A DNA stretch of 64,000 bases from NCBI GenBank assembly GCA_018266755.1, contig JAFDZW010000005.1, forward strand, positions 186,001 through 250,000. The letters run 5' to 3'. The stretch comes from Bacteroidota bacterium. GTDB taxonomy: Bacteria > Bacteroidota > Ignavibacteria > Palsa-1295. Both the position numbers and the translations under genes were made by a program. Below the pieces are notes generated by a model. That model saw only the letters and a list, made by a program, of their open reading frames with translations, did not search any database and had not been told where the DNA came from. Position 1 is the stretch's first letter. Each line of letters begins with the position of its first letter. Positions 26,965-33,861 of the stretch are shown piece after piece.

Positions 26965-28149
26965 ATGTTAAGGATCACATCTGGACTTCTCCTCTCGAGC
27001 CTCCTCCTCGGCGGCTGCTATACCGAAGTGAAAAGCACGGGAGATTATTGGGGGTACTCAGGACACCGCCATGCGCGGCGCGTGCTCGTTGAAAGTGACA
27101 CTGAGTATACACAACCTCAGCAGCCACCCCAGACAGAGGTCGTCGATACGTCGGCGCCTCCACCTGAGTACGCCGAGTCAGGCACGGGAACGACTGTCAT
27201 TAACAATTACTACGAAGATATCCCCTGGAGCCACCCATACTATTACTATTGGGGTTATTCGGCCCCTCCGGTCGTAGGCTTTTCAGTGACGTTTGGCGAC
27301 CCATGGTATTGGGGGCCCGCATACCACCACCGCTTGTGGTATGATCGCTCCTACTATGAATACCCGTGGTATTATCCCGACGCATATTACTACTCCGCAT
27401 GGGATCCGTTTGGATGGTACCCGTGCGTTGTACCGCCTGCGTATCCTTACTGGGGAGGAGGATATTATCCATACTACGGTCATCGCGGGTACTGGCACGA
27501 CGATCATAGAGGTGCAGGGTCTCCTCCCGGAAGATCAGGAACAGGCCGCATCACCGGCGGAGAGCAACGTTCGGGCCGCAGTGTAATTACATCGGGCAAC
27601 GCGGTAGGCGGGAGTTCGACAACTCCGTCTGGCGGACGCGCACCTCAGCCAAATGGCGGCGGACGTTCGACGGGTAACTCCGGCTCAAGCACCGGCAGTA
27701 CAAACACCGGACGCTCCGGAGTCAATACCGTGAAGCAACCCGAGCAAACTAACCAGAACGCAAATCCCGGTCGTTCGCAGGAAGCCGCAAGACCTGCACC
27801 ACGATCGAACGGAACCGGCCAACAAGCGCCTAGCGGCACAGGAAGAAGTCGCCAGAGCGATGGAGACCAAGCACCGAGAAATTTTAATGCCCTTCCCCGC
27901 GGAGCCCGTGCACCCGTTGCATACGGACAACGAAATTCTAACTTCCGGGCCGCTGCCAACCGAAGCTATCCCGTTTCTCGCGTACGGACGGCTCCACCGG
28001 CATACAGAGCGTCATCGGGATACTCTGCCCCACGATACTCTGGCGGTGGGCGTGGTGCGGCTTCCGTAAGCGCTCCGCGTCAGCAATCTTCAGGAGGAGG
28101 AGGCGGCGGCGGCGCACGCAGCAGTGGGGGCGGCCGTTCTCGTCATTAA
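26965..28149 (+). CDS. Tyr/Trp/Gly-rich lipoprotein with low-complexity tail
   Basis: Lipoprotein of 394 residues starting at the ATG at 26965, preceded by an AAAGGTGA ribosome binding site. The lipobox is LLLGGC with Cys18. Residues about 90-190 are exceptionally aromatic (HPYYYYWGYSAPPVVGFSVT; DPWYWGPAYHHRLWYDRSYY). The rest is Gly/Ser/Arg/Pro/Gln-rich low complexity ending in a run of Gly and GGGRSRH. The family is not one I can name. The open frame extends far upstream but that part overlaps the divergent gene and lacks sense. Likely an envelope or surface protein with a disordered C-terminus. Confidence 0.82.
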   Translation: MLRITSGLLLSSLLLGGCYTEVKSTGDYWGYSGHRHARRVLVESDTEYTQPQQPPQTEVVDTSAPPPEYAESGTGTTVINNYYEDIPWSHPYYYYWGYSAPPVVGFSVTFGDPWYWGPAYHHRLWYDRSYYEYPWYYPDAYYYSAWDPFGWYPCVVPPAYPYWGGGYYPYYGHRGYWHDDHRGAGSPPGRSGTGRITGGEQRSGRSVITSGNAVGGSSTTPSGGRAPQPNGGGRSTGNSGSSTGSTNTGRSGVNTVKQPEQTNQNANPGRSQEAARPAPRSNGTGQQAPSGTGRSRQSDGDQAPRNFNALPRGARAPVAYGQRNSNFRAAANRSYPVSRVRTAPPAYRASSGYSAPRYSGGGRGAASVSAPRQQSSGGGGGGGARSSGGGRSRH

Positions 28150-28197
28150 CACTCCTCTGCTTCGTTCAACAACAATATTATGGTCTCACCTTTATTA

Positions 28198-29727
28198 ATG
28201 TTGCGTATGAGACAGTTTATTACATGTTCCTGCATCGTAATCGGTTTGATTCTGTGGTCAACCCAAAGCAAGGCCCAAGGCTTACTCGACGGATTACGGC
28301 TTAGTACAAGTGGAACAGGTACGAGTGCACGCGGGCTCAGCATGGGAGGAGCGCTTGTCGGGGCTGTCAACGACTGGTCTGCGTTGGAATACAACCCTGC
28401 AGCACTGACCCTTGTCGAGCATAACGAATTCAATGTTGCACTCTATAACCGTTCCTATTCGTCGTCGGCCGACTTCCTTTCTACTAACAGCAGCGACGAC
28501 ATCACAAATACCGTCCCGTACTCATTTGCGTATGCGGCTCCTGTCCCCACCGACCGTGGACATCTTGCCTTCGGGCTCAGTGTCGACCGTATCGCGGATT
28601 TTACGTCTACGTATCGGTTCTCCGCAGTGAACCCGAGTTCGTCGTATTTGAATACGAGCGGATTTGTCAATGACCCCGGGTACCGTAGCGGGCTGTTCTC
28701 TAATTATCTTTCCTTTTTGGATTCGACGAACATGGCCTGGGCTCTCTACCTGACGCGCCCGTTGGACTCTACGCAGCCGAAATTGACGACTCCCTACTCG
28801 GGTGGCATGTTGCAGTCCGGGACCGTTACTCAGGAAGGCGGATTGAATGCCTTTCGGATCGGTGCGGGCGTCGATGTCGCAGAGAATGTGTCAATCGGGG
28901 CAACCGTCAATGTCCTGTTCGGTAGTTATGACTATCGCCGTACATATAGCGAGACCGATGTCAACGGCGTGTATAACCGTCCGGATTCGGCACCACCGTA
29001 TAACTTGAAATCTGCGACCATAACGGATGTTCGCTCTCAGTCGATCAGTGGTGTGAGCCTTAAACTCGCTCTCTATACCGAACCCAACGAGTATCTTCGT
29101 TTCGGGTTGACATTTACCACCCCGACAGTATATAGCATCGACGACCATTTCACACGAACAGGCGTTGCGTCGTTCACGAACGGAAGCACCTATCGTTCGT
29201 CCGATTGGCCAAATACCGAGCCATCGATCTCTAATTCCTACAGCATCACCAGCCCCGCATCCGTTTCTGTCGGTGGCTCGTTTAGCCATTGGGGACTTAC
29301 ACTCGCCGCATCCGCTTCATACACCGATTACAGTCAATTGCACTTTAGCGGCGACAATGTCGATCTGAGCGACCTCAACGATGCTGCCAGATCATTACTG
29401 CACGGTGTCCTTGCCTGGAATGTCGGTGGCGAATATATGATCAATCCTATTGGAGTGCTACTCCGTGGCGGGTTCTCTTCGACACCATCGGCATATAAAG
29501 ACGACCCGTCGAATTATGGTACGAAAACCTGGAGTACGGGGGTGGGAATACTTTTGAGCAAGTCAACGATCCTTGAGCTCGCATACAGACATTCTTCCTA
29601 CACCACAGACCATTCGTTGTACAGTGATGTGACTGCGGGACCGAACCCCACATCCGTCTCAGCGAGCATTGATAAAGACGAGATTTCGCTGTCCGAACTT
29701 GCGATCTCTTTTAGCTTCCGCTTCTGA
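28198..29727 (+). CDS. FadL/OMPP1-like outer membrane barrel protein
   Basis: Predicted outer membrane protein of 509 residues. The signal peptide is FITCSCIVIGLILWSTQSKAQG. The N-terminus of the mature protein (SGTGTSARGLSMGGALVGAV, then WSALEYNPAAL) is the plug-like signature shared by FadL, PorV and related barrels. Alternating strands fill the rest, ending in a C-terminal aromatic strand (SELAISFSFRF). ATGs at 28180, 28198 and 28207 are all possible; none has a clear ribosome binding site. A bidirectional terminator follows. Transport of hydrophobic compounds is possible but not demonstrable. Confidence 0.82.
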   Translation: MLRMRQFITCSCIVIGLILWSTQSKAQGLLDGLRLSTSGTGTSARGLSMGGALVGAVNDWSALEYNPAALTLVEHNEFNVALYNRSYSSSADFLSTNSSDDITNTVPYSFAYAAPVPTDRGHLAFGLSVDRIADFTSTYRFSAVNPSSSYLNTSGFVNDPGYRSGLFSNYLSFLDSTNMAWALYLTRPLDSTQPKLTTPYSGGMLQSGTVTQEGGLNAFRIGAGVDVAENVSIGATVNVLFGSYDYRRTYSETDVNGVYNRPDSAPPYNLKSATITDVRSQSISGVSLKLALYTEPNEYLRFGLTFTTPTVYSIDDHFTRTGVASFTNGSTYRSSDWPNTEPSISNSYSITSPASVSVGGSFSHWGLTLAASASYTDYSQLHFSGDNVDLSDLNDAARSLLHGVLAWNVGGEYMINPIGVLLRGGFSSTPSAYKDDPSNYGTKTWSTGVGILLSKSTILELAYRHSSYTTDHSLYSDVTAGPNPTSVSASIDKDEISLSELAISFSFRF

Positions 29728-29742
29728 CGATTTTACAGAGTG

Positions 29743-29780
29743 AAAAACAAAAGGCTCGGGTGTCCGAGCCTTTTGTTTTT
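29743..29780. terminator. Strong bidirectional terminator
   Basis: A perfect 17-base-pair stem (AAAAACAAAAGGCTCGG and its complement) closed by a GTGT loop. The A-rich and T-rich outer parts make it work as an intrinsic terminator in both directions, serving the FadL-like gene on the plus strand and the small barrel gene on the minus strand that converge on it. Confidence 0.95.
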
Positions 29781-29794
29781 CTGTTAATTTGAAA

Positions 29795-30301
29795 TCAGAG
29801 TCCGAAATCGATACCCAACGTAAGGAACGACGCCGAGCTACCCAACATTACGCGACCTGCAAGATTGGGGCTAAAAAAGTAGCGTAAGCCAGCGTGGGCT
29901 CCGACTCGAACCCCACTGCCATATCCATAGCCAGATCCATCTTCGCTGACGGACGCATAGTACAATCCGACGCCGAGAAACGGATCAAGATTCCGATCCT
30001 CAAGCAAGAAATGGTAGTCACCGAATACGCCGAAATACAACCACGTGACCCCATAGGTCAAATAGTATGTATAGTGATAATAGTTAATGATACCGGCAAT
30101 GCCGATAATACCCGGACCGGCATCATTGGGATGAGTAATAGGCGCCTCGAACATTCCACCAATGGTGATGGTCCCACCGTACTCACTGAGTCCGATGTGC
30201 GGGCCGAGCATATCCTTCCCGTTTTTAAATTGGGCGTTACCGGTGGTAGCGATGAGCAGGAGCGCGCAAACTGCAACTGCGGAATACGATAACTTCTTCA
30301 T
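29795..30301 (-). CDS. Small outer membrane beta-barrel protein
   Basis: A 168-residue protein with a signal peptide (KKLSYSAVAVCALLLIATTG, cleavage after NAQ) and a Gly/Tyr-rich body of short alternating strands (YYLTYGVTWLYFGVFGDYHF; FLGVGLYYASVSEDGSGYGY), ending in FLTLGIDFGL. This is the pattern of an eight-stranded OmpA/OmpW-like barrel. No specific family is recognised. It is a single gene with its own terminator. Confidence 0.78.
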   Translation of the reverse strand: MKKLSYSAVAVCALLLIATTGNAQFKNGKDMLGPHIGLSEYGGTITIGGMFEAPITHPNDAGPGIIGIAGIINYYHYTYYLTYGVTWLYFGVFGDYHFLLEDRNLDPFLGVGLYYASVSEDGSGYGYGSGVRVGAHAGLRYFFSPNLAGRVMLGSSASFLTLGIDFGL

Positions 30302-30562
30302 GGCAGTAGATGAATGAGTAACAATAAAGCTGTTCGTTGCTACGAATATACAACACCGGGGGCATAGACTCGCTAAAATGAATGGTTGTTTGCATTAGCA
30401 AGGTCGCCTCCGTACACCATACACGAAAAATACTCGCCTCATTCGCAGCAAAAAGCCTGCCCCCACCGCTCCCCTCAAAAACTACTAACTCCGGGAAGCG
30501 GAAACTCTCCGGCCCGGACATTGTTGTAGGCTCATTCAATTTTAATCTCTTAACACGAACCT

Positions 30563-30658
30563 ATGCCAAGCGGAAAGAAGCGCAAGCGTCATAAAATGGC
30601 GACCCACAAGAGGAAGAAACGTCTTCGCATGAATCGTCATAAGAAGAAAGTGCGCTAA
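30563..30658 (+). CDS. 31-residue highly basic protein, COX24/AURKAIP1-like
   Basis: A tiny frame (MPSGKKRKRHKMATHKRKKR...) of 31 residues, over half Lys, Arg or His, with no acidic residues. I recall near-identical small proteins annotated as AURKAIP1/COX24-domain in Bacteroidota; related mitochondrial proteins are small-ribosomal-subunit components, so a ribosome-associated role is likely. It is a stand-alone gene in its own 261-base space and is followed 31 bases later by a terminator. That isolated promoter-gene-terminator arrangement supports it being real. Confidence 0.85.
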   Translation: MPSGKKRKRHKMATHKRKKRLRMNRHKKKVR

Positions 30659-30689
30659 CCGTACGTTGCGCTGGATCTCCTTTGCAAGA

Positions 30690-30724
30690 AAAAGGCCCGC
30701 ATTCCAAGAGGATGCGGGCCTTTT
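30690..30724. terminator. Intrinsic terminator after the 31-residue gene
   Basis: A perfect 13-base-pair stem (AAAAGGCCCGCAT and complement) with a nine-base loop, ending in TTTT on the plus strand and T-rich on the minus strand as well. It stops the small basic gene and may also act for the flavoprotein gene on the minus strand. Confidence 0.93.
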
Positions 30725-30740
30725 CCGTTGATATAACGAA

Positions 30741-30768
30741 GAAGGCCGGGGCGCTTGCCCCGGCCTTC
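30741..30768 (-). terminator. Terminator of the flavoprotein gene
   Basis: A perfect 12-base-pair GC-rich stem (GAAGGCCGGGGC and complement) with a four-base loop lies four bases after the stop of the minus-strand flavoprotein gene. The following minus-strand sequence TTCGTTATAT is moderately T-rich. It is backed up by the next hairpin at 30690-30724. Confidence 0.8.
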
Positions 30769-30772
30769 AGTG

Positions 30773-32809
30773 CTATTCTTCGTCCGGCGTGAATTGGTTA
30801 CCGATGTTGTCGTTGTCTTGCGACTGATTGAATCGGCGCCCCCGGTTTTGGTCATACCCGCCACCACCTTGGTAACCGCCACCTCCACGCTGGGGTCCGC
30901 GGCCATACCCGCCGCCGCCCTGGTTGTAGCCGCCGCCATCCTGCTGGCGAGGACGATATCCTCCACCTCCGCCGCCTTGGTAGCCGCCACCGCCGCGTTG
31001 CGGCCCGCGGCCGTAACCGCCACCGCCCTGGTTATACCCTCCGCCGCCTTGATTGTAGCCGCCACCGCCGCGCTGTCCGCCGCCGTAGCCGCCACCCTGA
31101 TTGTAGCCTGAGTTTCTGGGTTGATAACCACCGCCGCCACCGCGCGGCTGGTAACCTCCGCCACCGCCTTGATTATAGCGTTGTCCATACCCGCCACCAC
31201 CCTGACGCGGTTGATACCCTTGGTTCGGGTTGTACCCACCGCCGCCCTGACGTGGCTGATATCCTCCGCCACCGCCCTGCTGCGGACCACGATCGTAGTT
31301 AGGATTGCGAGTCTGGAATACCGGCACGACACGGCGTGGGCTGCGCTGTTGGTATCCTCCGCCTCCACCTTGCTGGTATCCACCTCCGCCGCCCTGATTG
31401 TAGCCACCGCCACGTTGCTGCGGTGCGTACGGACGACGTCCCTGTCCGCCTCCGAAACCTCCCTGACGTGGGCCACCGGGACCTCGTTGCTGGTATCCAC
31501 CTCCGCCGCGCTGCTGGGGCGGTCCGTTCCAACGGCCACGTTGGAAGGACATCCGCTGCTGCATCTTCTGCATGCGCTTCATCTTCTTGCGCATTGCTTT
31601 CACACGCTTGCGGCGCTCCTGCTGAGTCTTCGAATTCGGATCCTTGCTCTGCCCCTTCGGCTTCTTCATCGTCTTCTTCGGGGGCACGACCGGGTACCAG
31701 TGCAAGTCATCGACCATTGCCTGTGCACGAGCGGGCTCTGCGATAAACTTTTCGGTATCGACGCCGGCAACTTCATCGGCAAGCAACTTGCCTGCAAGCA
31801 CCGAGGCAGCAAGCGAAGAAGTACCCATGACATAGTCGTCCGCGAGATAGATATTTGCGCCACCGAGCTTTACCTTCTGCACATCGCCGGACTTGAACGG
31901 GGTGTGCTTCAGGATTCCACTATGCCACCGCTTGATTTCGCTATAATTCATCTCGGGCAGCGCGAGGTCGAGCACCTGCTCGAAGACACGCTCGATGACT
32001 GCGTAGGCAACATTGTCATCCTTGTCAATGCATTCCTTGCTGGCATCGGCGCCAAGCTGGAGGTAGAACGCATTCTCGCCTTTGTACACGCCGAGTTTGC
32101 GCTTCTTCTGCTCGCGAGAGAGCCACATCACCGGCGCGGTCGCGTCGGTCGCATACACTGTAGAAAAACCGATGTTCATTTTCAACCGCGAAACACCGAA
32201 CACAGCACCAACCGTGGGCGCGTAATCGACGTCGCCAAGCAGCGAACAGAGCTTCTTGATCGTCCGCGACTCCCCTTCATGCGGTTGCAACAGTTTCTGC
32301 GCGTCGGAGGCCGGAAGTGCAAGAACGAGGGTCGAAGTCTCGTGTTTCTCTCCGCGCTGGTTCTTCAGCGTAATCGTCTTGTCACCCGGCAGGAGGTGGC
32401 TGATACGCGAATGCGTCCGGACCGGGATCTCGTGCACAATCGCTTCAGCGAGCGCCTTCATGCCGCCGTCAAGATAGTACCATTCAGGATCGACACGATG
32501 CGCGGTCGCGATCGATCGTCCGTCAAATTCCAGGATGTCGTTCGGGAGCCGCTTCAGTTGCGGCAACGCGCCTCGTTCGGCAAGAATCTTTCGAAGCAAT
32601 TCCCGCCCCTTTTGTTCGGTCTTGTCCGAAGTCTCTCCGAGTTCGATGCGCTGTGTCCCGATATCGATCGTACGGTATCCGAGGTTATGCGTCGTGGACC
32701 GACCGCCGAGCCCTCGGGACCATTCGTAAAGCGTCACGTCTTTGCCCGCTCGATGAAGGAGATATGCAGCGACCAGTCCGGTATATCCGCCGCCTACAAT
32801 AGTTATCAT
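30773..32809 (-). CDS. FAD-dependent amine-oxidase/PPOX-like flavoprotein with RGG/GGY low-complexity tail
   Basis: A 678-residue protein in two unlike halves. Residues 1-350 are a flavoprotein of the amine oxidase/protoporphyrinogen oxidase/renalase superfamily: dinucleotide fold MITIVGGGYTGLVAAYLLHR, the LYEWSRGLGGRSTT motif, and the C-terminal FAD-contact YLADDYVMGTSSLAASVLAG. Residues about 378-423 are a strongly basic helix (RRKRVKAMRKKMKRMQKMQQ). Residues 424-665 are RGG, GGY, YNQ and YQPR repeats, then a short acidic end. Start at 32809 is favoured by AAAGGA seven bases upstream; an upstream GTG would begin within that site. Substrate is unknown. A link to heme synthesis is possible by family only. 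Confidence 0.88.
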   Translation of the reverse strand: MITIVGGGYTGLVAAYLLHRAGKDVTLYEWSRGLGGRSTTHNLGYRTIDIGTQRIELGETSDKTEQKGRELLRKILAERGALPQLKRLPNDILEFDGRSIATAHRVDPEWYYLDGGMKALAEAIVHEIPVRTHSRISHLLPGDKTITLKNQRGEKHETSTLVLALPASDAQKLLQPHEGESRTIKKLCSLLGDVDYAPTVGAVFGVSRLKMNIGFSTVYATDATAPVMWLSREQKKRKLGVYKGENAFYLQLGADASKECIDKDDNVAYAVIERVFEQVLDLALPEMNYSEIKRWHSGILKHTPFKSGDVQKVKLGGANIYLADDYVMGTSSLAASVLAGKLLADEVAGVDTEKFIAEPARAQAMVDDLHWYPVVPPKKTMKKPKGQSKDPNSKTQQERRKRVKAMRKKMKRMQKMQQRMSFQRGRWNGPPQQRGGGGYQQRGPGGPRQGGFGGGQGRRPYAPQQRGGGYNQGGGGGYQQGGGGGYQQRSPRRVVPVFQTRNPNYDRGPQQGGGGGYQPRQGGGGYNPNQGYQPRQGGGGYGQRYNQGGGGGYQPRGGGGGYQPRNSGYNQGGGYGGGQRGGGGYNQGGGGYNQGGGGYGRGPQRGGGGYQGGGGGGYRPRQQDGGGYNQGGGGYGRGPQRGGGGYQGGGGYDQNRGRRFNQSQDNDNIGNQFTPDEE
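30815..31540 (-). repeat. Low-complexity repeat DNA encoding the RGG/GGY tail
   Basis: Degenerate short repeats of GGN GGN TAY and CGN GGN units encode about 240 residues almost wholly of Gly, Tyr, Gln, Arg, Asn and Pro. The repetition is at codon level and imperfect, suggesting expansion by slippage followed by drift, and this stretch is a likely site of length variation between strains. Confidence 0.85.
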
Positions 32810-33166
32810 TTGTGTTCCTTTCACGTTTCCAGTGTGGAATGATGTTCAGTTAGACCCCACGATGTAGCCCGTTAACGTCAGTAGTTGAAGAAGTCCCGGC
32901 AACTATGTGTCCATGTGTTTCGACCAATATGACCCTGTATCGCGACGTGTCCCGTCAGCATGTACAGATTCTTCGTTTCACATGTGACACTGTACCAGTG
33001 AGTACGGATACGGTGCTTCTTTTCGCTTTCTTGCTTGTCAACGTATCGTCATCCGTGAGAAAGACGACGATGGTTAATAGTGTATGAATACAAGCTCAGA
33101 GGTACAATTGCATTTGAGAAAACATACGTGGTTGGCAATACAATAACCCACGTACCAACCCTCTGG

Positions 33167-33331
33167 CTATCTACATAACCATACGTATTCCCGGCCAGTT
33201 TCCCGTAACTTCACTTTTGACGGGAGTTTGCCGAAAAAAAGTGAATGGACTGAAACATTCTGGCACGGAACTTGTAATATTACCCAACATTGTCTCACCA
33301 AGACTTCAGTCTCACGTTCTGTGTGTTTCAT
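33167..33331 (-). CDS. Possible 54-residue protein with perfect Shine-Dalgarno sequence
   Basis: The ATG at 33331 is preceded by AGGAGGT with five bases spacing, the best ribosome binding site I see in the window. The product (MKHTERETEVLVRQCWVILQ...) resembles nothing known to me and has no signal peptide or membrane segment. It overlaps the hairpin-rich DNA that might instead be an RNA gene on the opposite strand. It could be a small regulatory or orphan protein; the ribosome binding site may also be coincidental. Confidence 0.3.
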   Translation of the reverse strand: MKHTERETEVLVRQCWVILQVPCQNVSVHSLFFGKLPSKVKLRETGREYVWLCR

Positions 33332-33343
33332 AGTGACCTCCTG

Positions 33344-33375
33344 AAAGCCCGCCAGAAGCAATTCTGACGGGTTTT
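33344..33375 (+). terminator. Intrinsic terminator, orphan on the plus strand
   Basis: A 14-position stem (AAAGCCCGCCAGAA with TTCTGACGGGTTTT, one mismatch and one G-T pair) with a GCAA loop is followed by CTCTTTTA on the plus strand. No plus-strand gene precedes it within 500 bases. On the minus strand it would sit after yqgF, but the following T-tract is weaker (CTTTC). Confidence 0.8.
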
Positions 33376-33429
33376 CTCTTTTATGACGTCCCCTTTACTC
33401 TACATCTATCCCGCCAGATGTCAGGTGTA

Positions 33430-33861
33430 TCATCCTTGACTATCAAGATACTCTTGGAGGATGATCCGAGCCGCCTCTTCGTCGTGGCGATGCTTTTCCT
33501 GTCGTTTGGACTTCGAGAGCCCACTCGAACGGAGGTTATTGGCAGCCATTATGCTCGTGAGGCGCTCATCGTGAAATGCATGCCCTACCCCCACTGCATC
33601 TAACCGTTCGAAGAGGCGTTCGCCGAAGGTTCGTACTTCCGTGGTCATTTCGCTGTCGCCGCCCATGAGAGACCGTGGCAGCCCAAGCAGCACGAACCCG
33701 ACGGCCTCCTTCTCAACAAGGCTGAGAATATCATTGAGGAGTGCCGGAGACTGTGACAACGTGGTAAACGGCCTGGCAAGCATTCGCAACTCATCGCTAA
33801 TCGCAAGGCCTACACGTTTTGTACCGTAGTCGATCGAAAGAACCCGGGATCTATTCCTCAT
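33430..33861 (-). CDS. yqgF: YqgF/RuvX-type Holliday junction resolvase-like nuclease
   Basis: Small RNase H-fold protein, 143 residues from the ATG at 33861 (or 147 from an ATG four codons earlier). In Escherichia coli YqgF processes the 5-prime end of 16S rRNA precursor. The N-terminal RVLSIDYGTKRVGLAISDEL carries the first catalytic aspartate; the central VLLGLPRSLMGGDSEMTTEV, the DERLTS motif and the C-terminal KHRHDEEAARIILQEYL with its acidic residues are all present. It overlaps the end of relA by about a dozen bases, so the two are co-expressed. Confidence 0.95.
   Translation of the reverse strand: MRNRSRVLSIDYGTKRVGLAISDELRMLARPFTTLSQSPALLNDILSLVEKEAVGFVLLGLPRSLMGGDSEMTTEVRTFGERLFERLDAVGVGHAFHDERLTSIMAANNLRSSGLSKSKRQEKHRHDEEAARIILQEYLDSQG

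Larger units (their letters stand above)
32825..33429. other. Long intergenic region with nested inverted repeats
   Basis: About 600 bases without a convincing long gene. It holds two overlapping inverted-repeat pairs at 33125-33160 (TACGTGG/CCACGTA and GGTTGG/CCAACC), two competing hairpins at 33202-33245 (TCCCGT/ACGGGA against TTCACTTTT/AAAAGTGAA), and a good terminator at 33344-33375. A minus-strand frame with a perfect ribosome binding site lies at 33167-33331. The promoter of the flavoprotein gene must be in the left part. A plus-strand structured RNA ending at the terminator is a plausible reading. Confidence 0.5.

Noticed and set aside
31121-32842. A 573-codon plus-strand frame opposite the flavoprotein gene
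   Set aside because: The first half is a Thr/Ala/Leu repetition forced by the Gly-Gly-Tyr repeats on the other strand; the rest is antisense of the flavin domain, which has clear homology.
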